DNA of 64,000 nt from Streptomyces megasporus. GTDB taxonomy: Bacteria; Actinomycetota; Actinomycetes; Streptomycetales; Streptomycetaceae. The stretch lies in the NCBI RefSeq assembly GCF_000718985.1, contig NZ_JODL01000008.1:91965-155964 (forward strand). The letters are read 5' to 3'. The position numbers and the translations under genes are program-made. This document shows, piece after piece, positions 27,416 through 37,654 of the stretch. The first letter of the stretch is position 1. Each line of letters opens with the position of its first letter. The notes under the pieces are model-generated. The model had not been told where the DNA came from and made no database searches. It saw nothing but the letters and a program-made list of their open reading frames with translations.

Positions 27416-27565
27416 TCAGCCGCAGCTACCGCCGCACCGGCAGCCGCCGCCGGACTGGCAGCCGCACGAGCATCCTGACCCGCAGCCGCAGGCCCCCAGC
27501 ACGGGCAGTGAGCGTCGTTCGTCAGCCCGCTCGGCCGCCGTGGACGGGGTCGGGAAGTCCGCCAT
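27416..27565 (-). CDS. mtpA: 49-aa Cys-rich metallothionein-like peptide
   Basis: The ORF has an excellent ribosome site (AGGAGG, 5 nt before ATG 27565). The N-terminal half is ordinary (MADFPTPSTAAERADERRS); the last 24 residues hold eight cysteines at positions 26, 28, 32, 34, 36, 42, 44 and 48, mostly as C-x-C pairs separated by Gly. This is a metal-thiolate cluster pattern. From memory, Streptomyces coelicolor has a PhoP-linked gene mtpA for a putative metallothionein next to phoU; the position here matches. A terminator lies between phoU and this gene. Metal specificity cannot be told; a Cys-rich leaderless bacteriocin is an unlikely alternative. Confidence 0.75.
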   Translation of the reverse strand: MADFPTPSTAAERADERRSLPVLGACGCGSGCSCGCQSGGGCRCGGSCG

Positions 27566-27669
27566 GAGTACCTCCTCAGCCGGTTCTCACCGGTTGTCGC
27601 CGGTGCTCCTCCGCAACCCATTGACGTCCCCACCCACCGAGCGCGTCAACGGCGCGTGGAGGCACGGCC

Positions 27670-27695
27670 CGCGCCCCCGCGTGGGCGGGGGCGCG
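27670..27695. terminator. phoU terminator
   Basis: An 11-bp perfect stem CGCGCCCCCGC / GCGGGGGCGCG with a GTGG loop starts 15 bp after the phoU stop in the phoU direction. It separates phoU from the Cys-rich peptide gene. Confidence 0.65.
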
Positions 27696-27710
27696 TGAGG
27701 CGGAGCCGGG

Positions 27711-28409
27711 TCAGGCGTTCTTGCTCCGGGCGCTCTCCGCGTCCGCGCCGGCGGCCGGGTCCACCTCGTCCGCGTAGTCGCCGGTGACCAGGTAGACGAC
27801 GCGACGGGCCACCGAGACCGCGTGGTCGGCGAAGCGCTCGTAGTAGCGGCCCAGCAGGGTGACGTCCACGGCCGTCTCGATGCCGTGCTTCCAGCGGTCG
27901 TCCATCAGGTGCTGGAAGAGGGTGCGGTGGAGGAGGTCCATCGCGTCGTCGTCCTGCTCCAACTGGAGCGCCAGGTCGACGTCCTTGGTGATGATGACCT
28001 CGCGCGCCTTGGCCATCAGGCGCTGCGCGAGCTGACCCATCTCCAGAATGGTCGCCTGGAGGTCCCGCGGCACCGCCGACTCGGGGTAGCGCAGCCGGGC
28101 CACCTTGGCGACGTGCTGCGCCAGGTCGCCCGAGCGCTCCAGGTCGGCGCTCATCCGCAGGGAGGTGACGACGATCCGCAGGTCGGTGGCGACCGGCTGC
28201 TGGCGGGCCAGCAGGGTTATGGCCTTGGTCTCCAGCTCCCGCTGGAGGTCGTCCACCTTCTCGTCCGCGGCGATCACGCTCTCGGCGAGATGGAGGTCCG
28301 CGTCCAGCATCGCCGTGGTGGCTCGGCCGATCGCGGAGCCGACGAGCCGGGCCATCTCGACCAGGCCGTCACCGATCGAGTCCAGCTCCTCGTGGTACGC
28401 GTCCCGCAT
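27711..28409 (-). CDS. phoU: Phosphate signalling protein PhoU
   Basis: This 232-aa all-helical cytoplasmic protein has two PhoU repeats. It links the phosphate transporter PstSCAB with the PhoR sensor and dampens the PHO response when phosphate is plentiful. Family marks are FHEELDSI-like YHEELDSIGDGLVEMARLVG, DEKVDDLQRELE, LRIVVTSLRMSADLERSGDLA with the metal-binding E..D motif, and GRYYERFADHAVSVARRV. ATG 28409 follows AAGGAAAG. It is divergent from phoRP and shares the PHO box region. The last 20 residues are Ala/Asp-rich. Confidence 0.95.
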   Translation of the reverse strand: MRDAYHEELDSIGDGLVEMARLVGSAIGRATTAMLDADLHLAESVIAADEKVDDLQRELETKAITLLARQQPVATDLRIVVTSLRMSADLERSGDLAQHVAKVARLRYPESAVPRDLQATILEMGQLAQRLMAKAREVIITKDVDLALQLEQDDDAMDLLHRTLFQHLMDDRWKHGIETAVDVTLLGRYYERFADHAVSVARRVVYLVTGDYADEVDPAAGADAESARSKNA

Positions 28410-28544
28410 GACTTTCCTTCCCCTCGCATGACGTGACCGTGGGGGCCCGGCCCCGTGGGGCCCGGGGACCGGTTGGGGCACAAGGCCCCCCGCTGTTCCC
28501 CCTACGCTCCCACGTTCCGTCCGAAACACGACCGGCTCCGCCCG

Positions 28545-28577
28545 CCCAAGTGAACCGGCACCGACACCGACGTGAAC
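28545..28577 (-). promoter_or_regulatory. PHO box (PhoP operator) between phoU and phoR
   Basis: Read on the minus strand, three 11-nt units lie in series: GTTCACGTCGG, a degenerate TGTCGGTGCCG, and GTTCACTTGGG. The outer units match the streptomycete PHO-box consensus G(G/T)TCAYYYR(G/C)G, the last one fully. The box lies about 75-105 bp upstream of the phoR start and about 140 bp upstream of phoU, so one PhoP site can control both directions. Confidence 0.75.
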
Positions 28578-28638
28578 TCTCGGAGACGAGTGTTCGAGTA
28601 GGACCCCGAACAGCTACGGCCGTCTTCCGGGGCCTGCT

Positions 28639-28650
28639 TAACCTGGACAC
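28639..28650 (+). promoter_or_regulatory. Leaderless phoR promoter (-10)
   Basis: The -10-like TAACCT (28639-28644) ends 6 nt before the phoR ATG, so transcription should begin at or next to the A of the start codon. This agrees with leaderless phoRP transcripts reported for S. coelicolor (from memory) and with the lack of a ribosome site. Confidence 0.65.
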
Positions 28651-30078
28651 ATGGACGTGAACGCGGCGGTCGCCGCAGTGGCAGCGATCGCCGGGGTGTG
28701 CACCGGCGTGATCGCGGTGCTCGCGTTCCGCTGGAGCGAACGCGAGCAGGCCCGTCCCACGCGCAGTTCCCTCCACACCGAGGCCGTGCTGCCTCCGGGT
28801 GTGGACACCGTGCTGTCCGTCCTCCGATCGTCCGCCGTCGTGCTGGACGAGTCCGACGCCGTGGTCAAGGCCAGCTCGGCCGCGTACGCCCTCGGGCTGG
28901 TGCGCGGCGGGAAGCTCGTCGTGGAGCCGATGCTCCGGATGGCCCGCGACACCCGCCGCGACGGCGAGATCCGTCAGACCGACCTCGAGCTGCCGCGGCG
29001 CGGCACCGGCCGGGGGGAGGCCCTGGCCGTCTCCGCGCGGGTGGCACCCCTGGGCTCCCGGCTCGTCCTGCTGCTGGTGGAGGACATGACCGAGGCCCGG
29101 CGCATCGAGGCGGTGCGCCGGGACTTCGTGGCGAACGTCAGCCACGAGCTGAAGACACCGGTCGGCGCGCTCTCGCTGCTGTCGGAGGCGGTGATGGACG
29201 CCTCCGACGACCCCGAGGCGGTGGAGCGCTTCGCCGGCCGCATGCAGACCGAGGCGACACGGCTGACCAACCTCGTCCAGGAGCTGATCGACCTGTCGCG
29301 GGTGCAGAACGACGACCCGCTGGATGACTCCGAGCCCGTCCGGGTGGACGAGCTGGTGGCCGAGGCCATCGACCGCTGCCGCCAGCAGGCGGGCGCCAAG
29401 CAGATCACCATCGCCACGGGCGGCACCGCCGGCCTCCACGTGTGGGGCAACCGCGGGCAGCTCGCGGCGGCGCTCGGCAACCTGGTGGAGAACGCCGTGA
29501 ACTACTCCCCGTCCCGCACCCGGGTGGGCATCTCCGGGCGCAGGGTCGCGGCCCCGGGCGGTGACATGATCGAGGTCGCGGTGACCGACCAGGGCATCGG
29601 GATCTCCGACAAGGACAAGGAGCGGATCTTCGAACGCTTCTACCGCGTCGACCCGGCCCGCTCCCGAGCCACCGGCGGCACCGGCCTGGGCCTGGCCATC
29701 GTCAAGCACGTGGCCGCCTCGCACGGCGGGGAGGTCACGGTGTGGAGCGCCGAGGGCCAGGGCTCCACCTTCACCCTGCGCCTGCCGGAGGCCGGCAGCG
29801 CGCGGGAGCGCGAGGAGGCCCGGCGGCGCGAGCGGCAGCGGGCGGCGGGCGCGCTGCGCGAACCGACGGACTTCGGCGACACTGGCGCCGACGCCGCCGA
29901 ACACGCCGACTACGCCGACGCCGCCGACGGAGACGTCCGCGAGGACCACGACCGCGGCGCCCGCGACGGCACGGACCGCGGTTCCGGGCACCCGCACCGG
30001 ACCGCCCCTCGATCCCCCACATCCCCCCACGACTCCAACGATCATCATTCCGCTCCAGCCCCGGAGGTCCTCCCGTGA
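28651..30078 (+). CDS. phoR: Sensor histidine kinase PhoR (SenX3-like)
   Basis: This 475-aa membrane kinase senses phosphate status with PhoU/Pst and phosphorylates PhoP. Its layout is one N-terminal membrane helix (residues 7-26), a PAS-like region, the HisKA box with His165 in FVANVSHELKTPVGAL, and a HATPase domain with N box NLVENAVNYS, DQGIGI, FERFYRVD and GTGLGLAIVKH. A single membrane helix and no large extracellular loop is typical. After about residue 390 comes an unusual ~85-residue Ala/Asp/His-rich tail of low complexity. The stop overlaps phoP by 4 bp. Confidence 0.95.
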   Translation: MDVNAAVAAVAAIAGVCTGVIAVLAFRWSEREQARPTRSSLHTEAVLPPGVDTVLSVLRSSAVVLDESDAVVKASSAAYALGLVRGGKLVVEPMLRMARDTRRDGEIRQTDLELPRRGTGRGEALAVSARVAPLGSRLVLLLVEDMTEARRIEAVRRDFVANVSHELKTPVGALSLLSEAVMDASDDPEAVERFAGRMQTEATRLTNLVQELIDLSRVQNDDPLDDSEPVRVDELVAEAIDRCRQQAGAKQITIATGGTAGLHVWGNRGQLAAALGNLVENAVNYSPSRTRVGISGRRVAAPGGDMIEVAVTDQGIGISDKDKERIFERFYRVDPARSRATGGTGLGLAIVKHVAASHGGEVTVWSAEGQGSTFTLRLPEAGSAREREEARRRERQRAAGALREPTDFGDTGADAAEHADYADAADGDVREDHDRGARDGTDRGSGHPHRTAPRSPTSPHDSNDHHSAPAPEVLP

Positions 30079-30755
30079 CCCGAGTGCTCGTCGTCGAGGA
30101 CGAGGAATCGTTCAGCGACGCACTGTCGTACATGCTGCGCAAGGAAGGTTTCGAGGTGGCCGTCGCCTCCACGGGCCCGGACGGCCTGGAGGAGTTCGAG
30201 CGCAACGGCGCCGATCTGGTGCTGCTCGACCTGATGCTGCCGGGACTGCCCGGCACGGAGGTGTGCCGTCAGTTGCGCGGTCGCTCCAACGTCCCGGTCA
30301 TCATGGTGACCGCCAAGGACAGCGAGATCGACAAGGTCGTCGGCCTGGAGATAGGAGCCGACGACTACGTGACCAAGCCCTTCTCCTCCCGCGAGCTGGT
30401 GGCCCGCATCCGGGCCGTGCTGCGGCGGCGCGGCGAGCCCGAGGAGGCCGTCTCGGCGGCCCTGGAGGCCGGGCCGGTGCGCATGGACGTGGATCGGCAC
30501 GTGGTGACGGTCGGGGGCAGCAAGGTCGACCTGCCGCTGAAGGAGTTCGACCTGCTGGAGATGCTCCTGCGCAACGCCGGCCGGGTGCTGACCCGCATGC
30601 AACTGATAGACCGCGTCTGGGGCGCGGACTACGTCGGCGACACCAAGACGCTGGACGTGCACGTCAAGAGATTGCGCGCCAAGATCGAGCCGGACCCGAG
30701 CGCGCCGCGCTACCTGGTGACGGTGCGGGGGCTGGGCTACAAGTTCGAGCCGTGA
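30075..30755 (+). CDS. phoP: Response regulator PhoP
   Basis: This 226-aa OmpR-family regulator has a receiver domain with acidic pocket VEDEES, phospho-acceptor D52 in DLVLLDLMLPGLPG, Thr in MVTAKDS and Lys in TKPFSSREL. The winged-helix effector domain carries LPLKEFDLLEMLLRNAGRVLTR and DVHVKRLRAKIE for binding PHO boxes. GTG 30075 overlaps phoR (GTGA). It controls phosphate scavenging genes and, in streptomycetes, antibiotic production. Two stacked terminators follow. Confidence 0.97.
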   Translation: MTRVLVVEDEESFSDALSYMLRKEGFEVAVASTGPDGLEEFERNGADLVLLDLMLPGLPGTEVCRQLRGRSNVPVIMVTAKDSEIDKVVGLEIGADDYVTKPFSSRELVARIRAVLRRRGEPEEAVSAALEAGPVRMDVDRHVVTVGGSKVDLPLKEFDLLEMLLRNAGRVLTRMQLIDRVWGADYVGDTKTLDVHVKRLRAKIEPDPSAPRYLVTVRGLGYKFEP

Positions 30756-30756
30756 C

Positions 30757-30844
30757 GGTCGTGTGCCGCCGCGCGTGGCGTGGCGGCACACGACCGAGAC
30801 GACGGTGGGGCCGCCCCGTGTGGGGGCGGCCCCACCGTCGTCTC
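30757..30844. terminator. Twin hairpin terminator, phoP / lipoprotein
   Basis: Two perfect hairpins stand back to back: a 14-bp stem (30757-30770 / 30782-30795) and a 22-bp stem (30796-30817 / 30823-30844, 5-nt loop). They separate the convergent phoP and lipoprotein genes and should stop both. Confidence 0.85.
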
Positions 30845-30891
30845 AGCGCGGTGGTGGCGCGGGTGGCGCGGCGGGGCCGGCGCTCCGCGCG

Positions 30892-31524
30892 TTACTCCGT
30901 TTCGGCGGGCTCGACGGCGTCACCGGGCTCGCCGTTCTCCGCGGCGGAGGCGCTCGCCTCGGGCGAGGCGGACTCGGAGCCGCCCGGCTCGGGGTTCCGG
31001 GCCTCCTGCGTCGGAGCGGCGCTGGGGCCGTAGCCCGCCCAGGCGCCGGTCTCCGGGACCACGGTCACGCGCATCTCCACCCGGCCGGTCGAGCTGAGCT
31101 CGAAGACGATCGGCTGGGCGTTGCCGTCCGAGATGCCCGCCTGGTCGGCGTCGGGGATGAGCGCGGAGGCGTTGCCCTCGCCGCCCAGCGCCAGGGAGCC
31201 ACCCGCCGGGACGGTCAGGTCCTGGCCCTCGGCCGGGCTGAGTTCCGCGGTCTCGCCGGAACCGGCGATCGTGATGGACTCCAGCCTCTCGTCCTCGGAA
31301 CCGTTGTTGAAGATGCGGGCCGAGACGGAGGCGGGGCCCGAGCCGTCCTCGTCGGTGACGATGTTGACGTTCTGGATCTCGATGTCACCGACGGCGGTGG
31401 AGGCGTTGTCGGCCTGGATGTTCAGGCTCTGTGCGTCGGGCCCGGCACCGCAGGCGGTCAGGGCTGCGATCGAGAGCGCAAGGGTGGAGGCGGCGAGGGC
31501 GCCGCGTCGAAGGCTGCTGCTCAC
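30892..31524 (-). CDS. DUF461-type putative lipoprotein
   Basis: This 210-aa secreted protein has a lipoprotein signal; lipobox LTAC with Cys25. The mature part is a beta-rich domain (SVSARIFNNGSEDERLESITIAG, FELSSTGRVEMRVTVVPE) resembling the copper-chaperone-like PCu(A)C/DUF461 fold, but Met/His copper ligands are not obvious. The C-terminal 45 residues are a Ser/Glu/Pro-rich disordered tail. The start is GTG 31524 with AGGAG about 12 nt upstream. Its position between phoP and carD is conserved in streptomycetes as I recall. Function unknown. Confidence 0.75.
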   Translation of the reverse strand: MSSSLRRGALAASTLALSIAALTACGAGPDAQSLNIQADNASTAVGDIEIQNVNIVTDEDGSGPASVSARIFNNGSEDERLESITIAGSGETAELSPAEGQDLTVPAGGSLALGGEGNASALIPDADQAGISDGNAQPIVFELSSTGRVEMRVTVVPETGAWAGYGPSAAPTQEARNPEPGGSESASPEASASAAENGEPGDAVEPAETE

Positions 31525-32043
31525 GGCGGCGGCAACTCCTAGCGGGTGGGTGGTCTGTCGGCGAGGCTCAGCGTACCGACCCCCTTCGCGGCATCCTCAC
31601 CCGACCCGCCTCGAAGCGTCTCGCCGGGGTGGGCCGAACGGTGCGAACGGCCTTCGAGGGGCGGCCCGGAGACGGGCGCGGTCGAGAAGCGCGGGCGCGG
31701 AGTCGGCCGGCGGAATATCGACTGCACGTCCGTGCGAACGATTACGCGCATTCCCCGGAACGCCCCGCGGAAGGGCGCTCGGAAGGTTCGCCGGAAATCG
31801 ACGGACGAGCCGTTCACGGGGTGGCTGATCAATATCGACAGGGCCGTTCGCCCGACCCAAGGATTCCGACAAAACGGACGTACGGGTGTTTCTGATGGGC
31901 TCTCCGAGGGTGGTGACGCGCGCGTTTCACGCCCCTCGCACAGCCCCTCTCACCTGCGAATTCCTGGTTCCGCTGCCCCCTCGCAGCACGATCCGGGCGC
32001 TGTTGTCAAGCCCCGAGATATGCCCTGACCTGCGAAAACGCCA
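31525..32043. other. Intergenic region between lipoprotein and carD
   Basis: This 520-bp divergent region has no supportable gene. It includes somewhat AT-richer patches (for example GGAATATCGACTG near 31710 and GATCAATATCGACAG near 31827, which share the ATATCGAC word) that could be promoter elements of the lipoprotein gene on the minus strand. Confidence 0.4.
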
Positions 32044-32072
32044 TTCAGAAGAGGGCGCTCCCGTGTTACCCT
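32044..32072 (+). promoter_or_regulatory. carD promoter
   Basis: TTCAGA (32044-32049) and TACCCT (32067-32072) are separated by exactly 17 bp and lie 29 bp before the carD ATG. TACCCT fits the streptomycete TANNNT -10. The -35 is weak, in keeping with CarD-assisted promoters. Confidence 0.5.
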
Positions 32073-32100
32073 GGATAGCCACGGAAGGGGTACCTGTCAC

Positions 32101-32583
32101 ATGACGTTCAAGGTTGGCGACACCGTGGTCTATCCCCATCACGGGGCCGCGCTGATCGAGGCCATCGAAACTCGCCAGATCAAAGGCGTGGACAAGACCT
32201 ACTTGGTTCTGAAGGTCGCGCAGGGCGACCTGGAGGTGCGCGTACCGGCGGAAAACGCGGAGCTCGTCGGCGTGCGCGACGTGGTCGGCCAGGACGGCCT
32301 CGACCGGGTCTTCGAGGTGCTCCGCGCGCCCTATGCCGAGGAGCCGACCAACTGGTCCCGTCGGTACAAGGCGAATCTGGAGAAGCTCGCTTCCGGTGAC
32401 GTGATCAAGGTGGCCGAGGTCGTGCGCGACCTGTGGCGCCGGGAGCGCGAGCGCGGACTCTCCGCGGGTGAGAAGCGGATGCTCGCCAAGGCTCGGCAGA
32501 TCCTGGTGAGCGAGCTGGCCCTGGCGGAGAACACCAACGAGGACAAGGCGGAGGCGCTGCTCGACGAGGTTCTGGCGTCCTGA
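32101..32583 (+). CDS. carD: CarD/CdnL family transcription regulator
   Basis: This 160-aa protein binds the RNA polymerase beta lobe and stabilises open complexes at rRNA and other housekeeping promoters. The N-terminal Tudor-like RID domain ([23 protein letters not shown], about residues 1-60) contacts RNAP, and the C-terminal helical domain ([34 protein letters not shown]) contacts DNA with the conserved Trp. ATG 32101 has GGAAGGGG upstream. It is followed by the ispDF genes, as in other actinobacteria. Confidence 0.95.
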   Translation: MTFKVGDTVVYPHHGAALIEAIETRQIKGVDKTYLVLKVAQGDLEVRVPAENAELVGVRDVVGQDGLDRVFEVLRAPYAEEPTNWSRRYKANLEKLASGDVIKVAEVVRDLWRRERERGLSAGEKRMLAKARQILVSELALAENTNEDKAEALLDEVLAS

Positions 32584-33022
32584 ACCGACACACGGGCCGC
32601 CCGCACCGGTTCCGTGACGGTGGGTGTACGACGCTCGTCGCCACCCGTCGACGACATCCGTCCAAGTGAACACGACCGCTTCGGTGAACAGTCGGAACAC
32701 CACGTACGACCCCGGCCGGTGAGAGGACTCCCCATCGGTGGAGACGACGGCCGGCGCATGCGAAGTGAACGTGAACGGTGCCGCGGTGCCCGAGTGAGGA
32801 CACGAGTCCTTCGCCGGGCGCTGCGGCGTATCCGGACCGCGGCACATCCGGGGGCGCACCGAACGGTGCGGGAGCGATCGCCAGGCCGCACGGCACCGTC
32901 AGGCGCCGAAGGGCCGGGCCCGGGCGGCTGCTCGACCGGTCGTCACGGAAGGGGCCGATCGGTGCGTCACGCCCGGCACGCTGTGTGCCATACCCACCTC
33001 CGCCGAGGACACAAACCTGAAC
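32584..33022. promoter_or_regulatory. carD-ispD intergenic region with GTGAAC repeats
   Basis: This 439-bp region has no supportable gene. Four copies of GTGAAC occur at 32666, 32684, 32765 and 32771. The first is embedded in CCAAGTGAAC, identical to the outer arm of the PHO box at 28545. The spacing (18 and 6 bp) is not the canonical 11/22-bp PHO period, so PhoP binding is uncertain. Confidence 0.4.
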
Positions 33023-33847
33023 GTGCAGCCAATGCCAGATGAATCGATGTCCGTCGCGGTGTCCGTCGCGGCCGAGGCGACGGACGCGGCGTCCCCGCCC
33101 GTACCCGCCGGCCGCACCGCCGTGGTCATCCCCGCCGCGGGCCGCGGCGTACGGCTCGGTCGCGGCGCCCCCAAGGCGCTGCGCTCCCTGGGCGGCACCC
33201 CGATGCTCGTCCACGCCGTCCGCGCCGTGGCGAAGGCCCGGACGGTCTCCCTCGTGGTCGTCGTGGCCCCGCCGGACGGCGCCGCGGCCGTCCGCACCCT
33301 CCTCGACGAGCACCCCCTGCCCGGCTCCGCCGGCACCACCGAGGTGGTCGTCGTCGCCGGGGGCGAGACCCGGCAGGAGTCGGTGGCCCGGGGCCTGACG
33401 GCCCTCACCGACGACACCGACGTGGTCCTCGTCCACGACGCCGCCCGTCCGCTGGTCCCCGTGGAGACCGTGGAGGCCGTCGCGGCGGCCGTACGGAACG
33501 GGGCCCCCGCCGTCGTCCCCGCCCTGCCCGTCACCGACACGGTCAAGCGGATCGCGCCCGACGTGCCGGCCGGGGAGCCCGAACCGGTGGTGGACACGCC
33601 CGAGAGGTCCCTGCTGCGCGCCGTGCAGACCCCCCAGGGCTTCGACCGGGCCACGCTCGTCAAGGCGCACCAGGAGGCCCCCCGCGAGGGCGAGGGCGCC
33701 ACCGACGACGCCGGACTGGTGGAGCGGATGGGCGTCCCCGTGGTGCTCGTCCCCGGCCACGAGGAGGCGTTCAAGGTCACCCGTCCGCTGGACCTCGTGC
33801 TCGCCGAGGCCGTGCTCGCCCGCAGGAGGGCCACCGATGGCTTCTGA
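33023..33847 (+). CDS. ispD: 2-C-methyl-D-erythritol 4-phosphate cytidylyltransferase
   Basis: This MEP-pathway enzyme of about 274 aa forms CDP-methylerythritol. Marks are the nucleotide loop [50 protein letters not shown] and [15 protein letters not shown]. The start is uncertain: GTG 33023, ATG 33032 and ATG 33047 are all in frame, and the conserved domain begins about 30 residues later. The stop lies inside ispF, 11 bp overlap. It feeds isoprenoid precursor synthesis. Confidence 0.93.
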   Translation: MQPMPDESMSVAVSVAAEATDAASPPVPAGRTAVVIPAAGRGVRLGRGAPKALRSLGGTPMLVHAVRAVAKARTVSLVVVVAPPDGAAAVRTLLDEHPLPGSAGTTEVVVVAGGETRQESVARGLTALTDDTDVVLVHDAARPLVPVETVEAVAAAVRNGAPAVVPALPVTDTVKRIAPDVPAGEPEPVVDTPERSLLRAVQTPQGFDRATLVKAHQEAPREGEGATDDAGLVERMGVPVVLVPGHEEAFKVTRPLDLVLAEAVLARRRATDGF

Positions 33848-34346
33848 ACCGTCCGCTTCCCGGACGTCCCCGCTGCCCCTGGTGGGGATCGGCACGGACG
33901 TGCACGCCTTCGAGGAGGGGCGCGAACTGTGGTGCGCCGGCCTCCTCTGGGAGGGCGAGACGCACGGTCTGGCCGGTCACTCCGACGGCGACGTCGCCGC
34001 GCACGCCGCCTGCGACGCCCTGTTCTCCGCGGCCGGCCTGGGCGACCTCGGCGCCCACTTCGGCACCGACCGCCCCGAGTGGGCCGGGGCCTCGGGCGTC
34101 GCCCTCCTCGCCGAGGCGGCCCGGATCGTCCGGGCGGAGGGCTTCGAGATCGGTAACGTGGCGATCCAGGTCATCGGCGTACGGCCCAAGATCGGCAAGC
34201 GGCGCGAGGAGGCGCGGAAGGCGCTCTCGGCCGCGGTCGGTGCCCCGGTGTCCGTCTCCGGCACCACCACCGACGGACTGGGCCTGACCGGACGAGCCGA
34301 GGGACTGGCCGCGGTGGCCACGGCGCTGGTCGTCCGCCGCGTCTGA
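33837..34346 (+). CDS. ispF: 2-C-methyl-D-erythritol 2,4-cyclodiphosphate synthase
   Basis: This 169-aa trimeric zinc enzyme follows IspD (and IspE) in the MEP pathway. Metal ligands are visible in [10 protein letters not shown] (D-x-H) and [19 protein letters not shown]. The substrate loop [10 protein letters not shown] and the C-terminal [14 protein letters not shown] are conserved. ATG 33837 has AGGAGG just upstream inside ispD. The overlap gives strict co-expression with ispD. Confidence 0.96.
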   Translation: MASEPSASRTSPLPLVGIGTDVHAFEEGRELWCAGLLWEGETHGLAGHSDGDVAAHAACDALFSAAGLGDLGAHFGTDRPEWAGASGVALLAEAARIVRAEGFEIGNVAIQVIGVRPKIGKRREEARKALSAAVGAPVSVSGTTTDGLGLTGRAEGLAAVATALVVRRV

Positions 34347-34554
34347 GCGCGCCGCCTGGACGCGGGCTGTCCGAACGCGCGCTTCAGAAGGGGTGCGCTT
34401 CCCAGGGGCGCGCCCGAACGGACGCGGCCGAAGCGCCGCATCGGCGGCCCGATCGGCGCGCGTCGGCCCGTGGCACGGCCGACGGTCGTCTACGGTGCCC
34501 CCAGAGGCATCCGCGCACGACCGTCGACCACCTCCATGAAGAAGGGAAGCCACC

Positions 34555-34965
34555 GTGGCAGCCCACCTGTCGGACCAGCTTAGGCGTCTCCTCGACCGCC
34601 CCGTCTTCGTCACCGTGACCACCGTCCAGCCCGACGGCCGCCCCCAGGCCTCGCCGGTGTGGGTCAAGCGGGACGGCGACGACCTGCTGATCTCCACCAC
34701 CGTGGACCGGCGCAAGGCGAAGAACCTCGAACGCGACCCGCGCCTCTCGGTCGTCGTCATCGACCCCGACGAGCCGTACAGCTACGCCGAGGTCCGCGGC
34801 ACCGCCACCATGACCACCGAGGGCGGACCGGAGCTGATCGACGAGCTGTCGGTGAAGTACAGCGGCAAGCCGTACGCCGAGTTCAACCCCGCGTCGGCGC
34901 GGGACGCCCAGCGCGTCGTCGTCCGGATCACCCCCGAGAAGGTCGTCGGCACGCTCGTCTCCTGA
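34555..34965 (+). CDS. PPOX-class F420-dependent oxidoreductase-like protein
   Basis: This 136-aa split beta-barrel protein of the pyridoxamine-oxidase-like family uses F420 or FMN in actinobacteria. Marks are FVTVTTVQPDGRPQASPVWVKRDGDDLLISTT, RRKAKNLERDPRLSVVV, and YAEVRGTATMT. GTG 34555 follows GAAGGGA. It is monocistronic, between ispF and cysS. The substrate is unknown. Confidence 0.88.
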   Translation: MAAHLSDQLRRLLDRPVFVTVTTVQPDGRPQASPVWVKRDGDDLLISTTVDRRKAKNLERDPRLSVVVIDPDEPYSYAEVRGTATMTTEGGPELIDELSVKYSGKPYAEFNPASARDAQRVVVRITPEKVVGTLVS

Positions 34966-35043
34966 CCGGGGCCCGGGAATCCGTCGGCCTCGTGTCCCGG
35001 GAGCGGCACGGGAGGGCTTGCGTTTCCGACTACCCTTGGGCCC

Positions 35044-36456
<1,413 letters not shown>

Positions 36457-36554
36457 GCGTCCCGCCGAACGCCCCGCCGAGCGCCTCCCGTCGGGTACCG
36501 CCCGCGCCCGACACGTCCCAACCGCCGAGCAGCAAGAAGAGATGAGTGATCCCG

Positions 36555-37508
36555 ATGGCCGGGAACAGCCAACGCCGTAACCGCCGTACGTCCAACAAGA
36601 AGGGCGCGCAGGTCGGCAGTGGCGGCAAGCGGCGCCGCGGCCTGGAGGGCAGGGGCCCGACGCCGCCCGCCGAGATGCGCAAGGGCCATGTGAAGAACCG
36701 CATCGCCAACGCCAAGGCCCGGCAGGCCGCCCGCCGGCCCGCCGCCCGACGCGGCGGGAAGAGCGGCCCGGAACTGGTCGTCGGCCGCAACCCGGTGGTC
36801 GAGGCGCTGCGCGAGGGCGTGCCCGCGAACACGCTCTACGTCCAGCAGTTCATCGACAACGACGAGCGGGTCCGCGAGGCCCTCCAGCTCGCCGCCGACC
36901 GCGGTGGCATCCACCTGATGGAGGCTCCCCGCCCCGAGCTGGACCGGATGACGAACGGGCTCAACCACCAGGGCCTGGTCCTCCAGATCCCGCCGTACGA
37001 GTACGCGCACCCCGAGGACCTCTCCGCCGCGGCCTACGACGAGGGCGAGGACCCGCTGATCGTCGCGCTCGACGGCGTCACCGACCCGCGCAACCTGGGC
37101 GCGGTGGTCCGCTCGGTCACCGCCTTCGGCGGTCACGGCGTGGTCGTCCCCGAGCGCCGCGCGGCCGGCATGACGGCGGGTGCCTGGAAGACGTCGGCGG
37201 GCACCGCCGCCCGCACCCCGGTCGCGCGGGCGACGAACCTCACCCGCACGCTGGAGGCGTACCAGAAGGAGGGGCTGTTCGTGATCGGCCTGGCGGCCGA
37301 CGGAGAGGCCGAACTCCAGGACGTGGCCGCGCTGGACGGTCCGCTGGTGATCGTGGTCGGCAGCGAGGGCAAGGGCCTGTCCCGACTGGTCGGAGAGACC
37401 TGCGACCTGCGGGTGCGCATCCCGATGCCGGGCGGCGCGGAGTCCCTCAACGCGGGCGTCGCCGCGAGCGTGGCCCTCTACGAGGCCGCCCGCCGGCGCC
37501 GTCCCTGA
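36555..37508 (+). CDS. rlmB: 23S rRNA (guanosine-2'-O)-methyltransferase RlmB-like
   Basis: This 317-aa SpoU/TrmH-family enzyme has a trefoil-knot fold. An N-terminal ~75 residue Lys/Arg-rich extension ([26 protein letters not shown]) precedes the substrate-binding domain [19 protein letters not shown] motifs are [32 protein letters not shown] and [23 protein letters not shown]. The start is ATG 36555; GTG 36546 in frame is an alternative. It follows cysS as in most actinobacteria. Confidence 0.93.
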   Translation: MAGNSQRRNRRTSNKKGAQVGSGGKRRRGLEGRGPTPPAEMRKGHVKNRIANAKARQAARRPAARRGGKSGPELVVGRNPVVEALREGVPANTLYVQQFIDNDERVREALQLAADRGGIHLMEAPRPELDRMTNGLNHQGLVLQIPPYEYAHPEDLSAAAYDEGEDPLIVALDGVTDPRNLGAVVRSVTAFGGHGVVVPERRAAGMTAGAWKTSAGTAARTPVARATNLTRTLEAYQKEGLFVIGLAADGEAELQDVAALDGPLVIVVGSEGKGLSRLVGETCDLRVRIPMPGGAESLNAGVAASVALYEAARRRRP

Positions 37509-37544
37509 CCGCACGCCCCACCCCGCCCCCACCGCACGTCTCGA

Positions 37545-37577
37545 CGCGGCCCGCCGGAGTCCTCCCGGCGGGCCGCG
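37545..37577 (+). terminator. rlmB terminator
   Basis: A 13-bp perfect stem CGCGGCCCGCCGG / CCGGCGGGCCGCG with a 7-nt loop is followed by GTGTCTCTT. It lies 36 bp after the rlmB stop. Confidence 0.7.
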
Positions 37578-37654
37578 GTGTCTCTTGACGGGCCCCCGAC
37601 AGATCCGGGATGCCCAGGCAGTGTCCTATGCGTCCGTCACTCGGTTAGAGGAGT

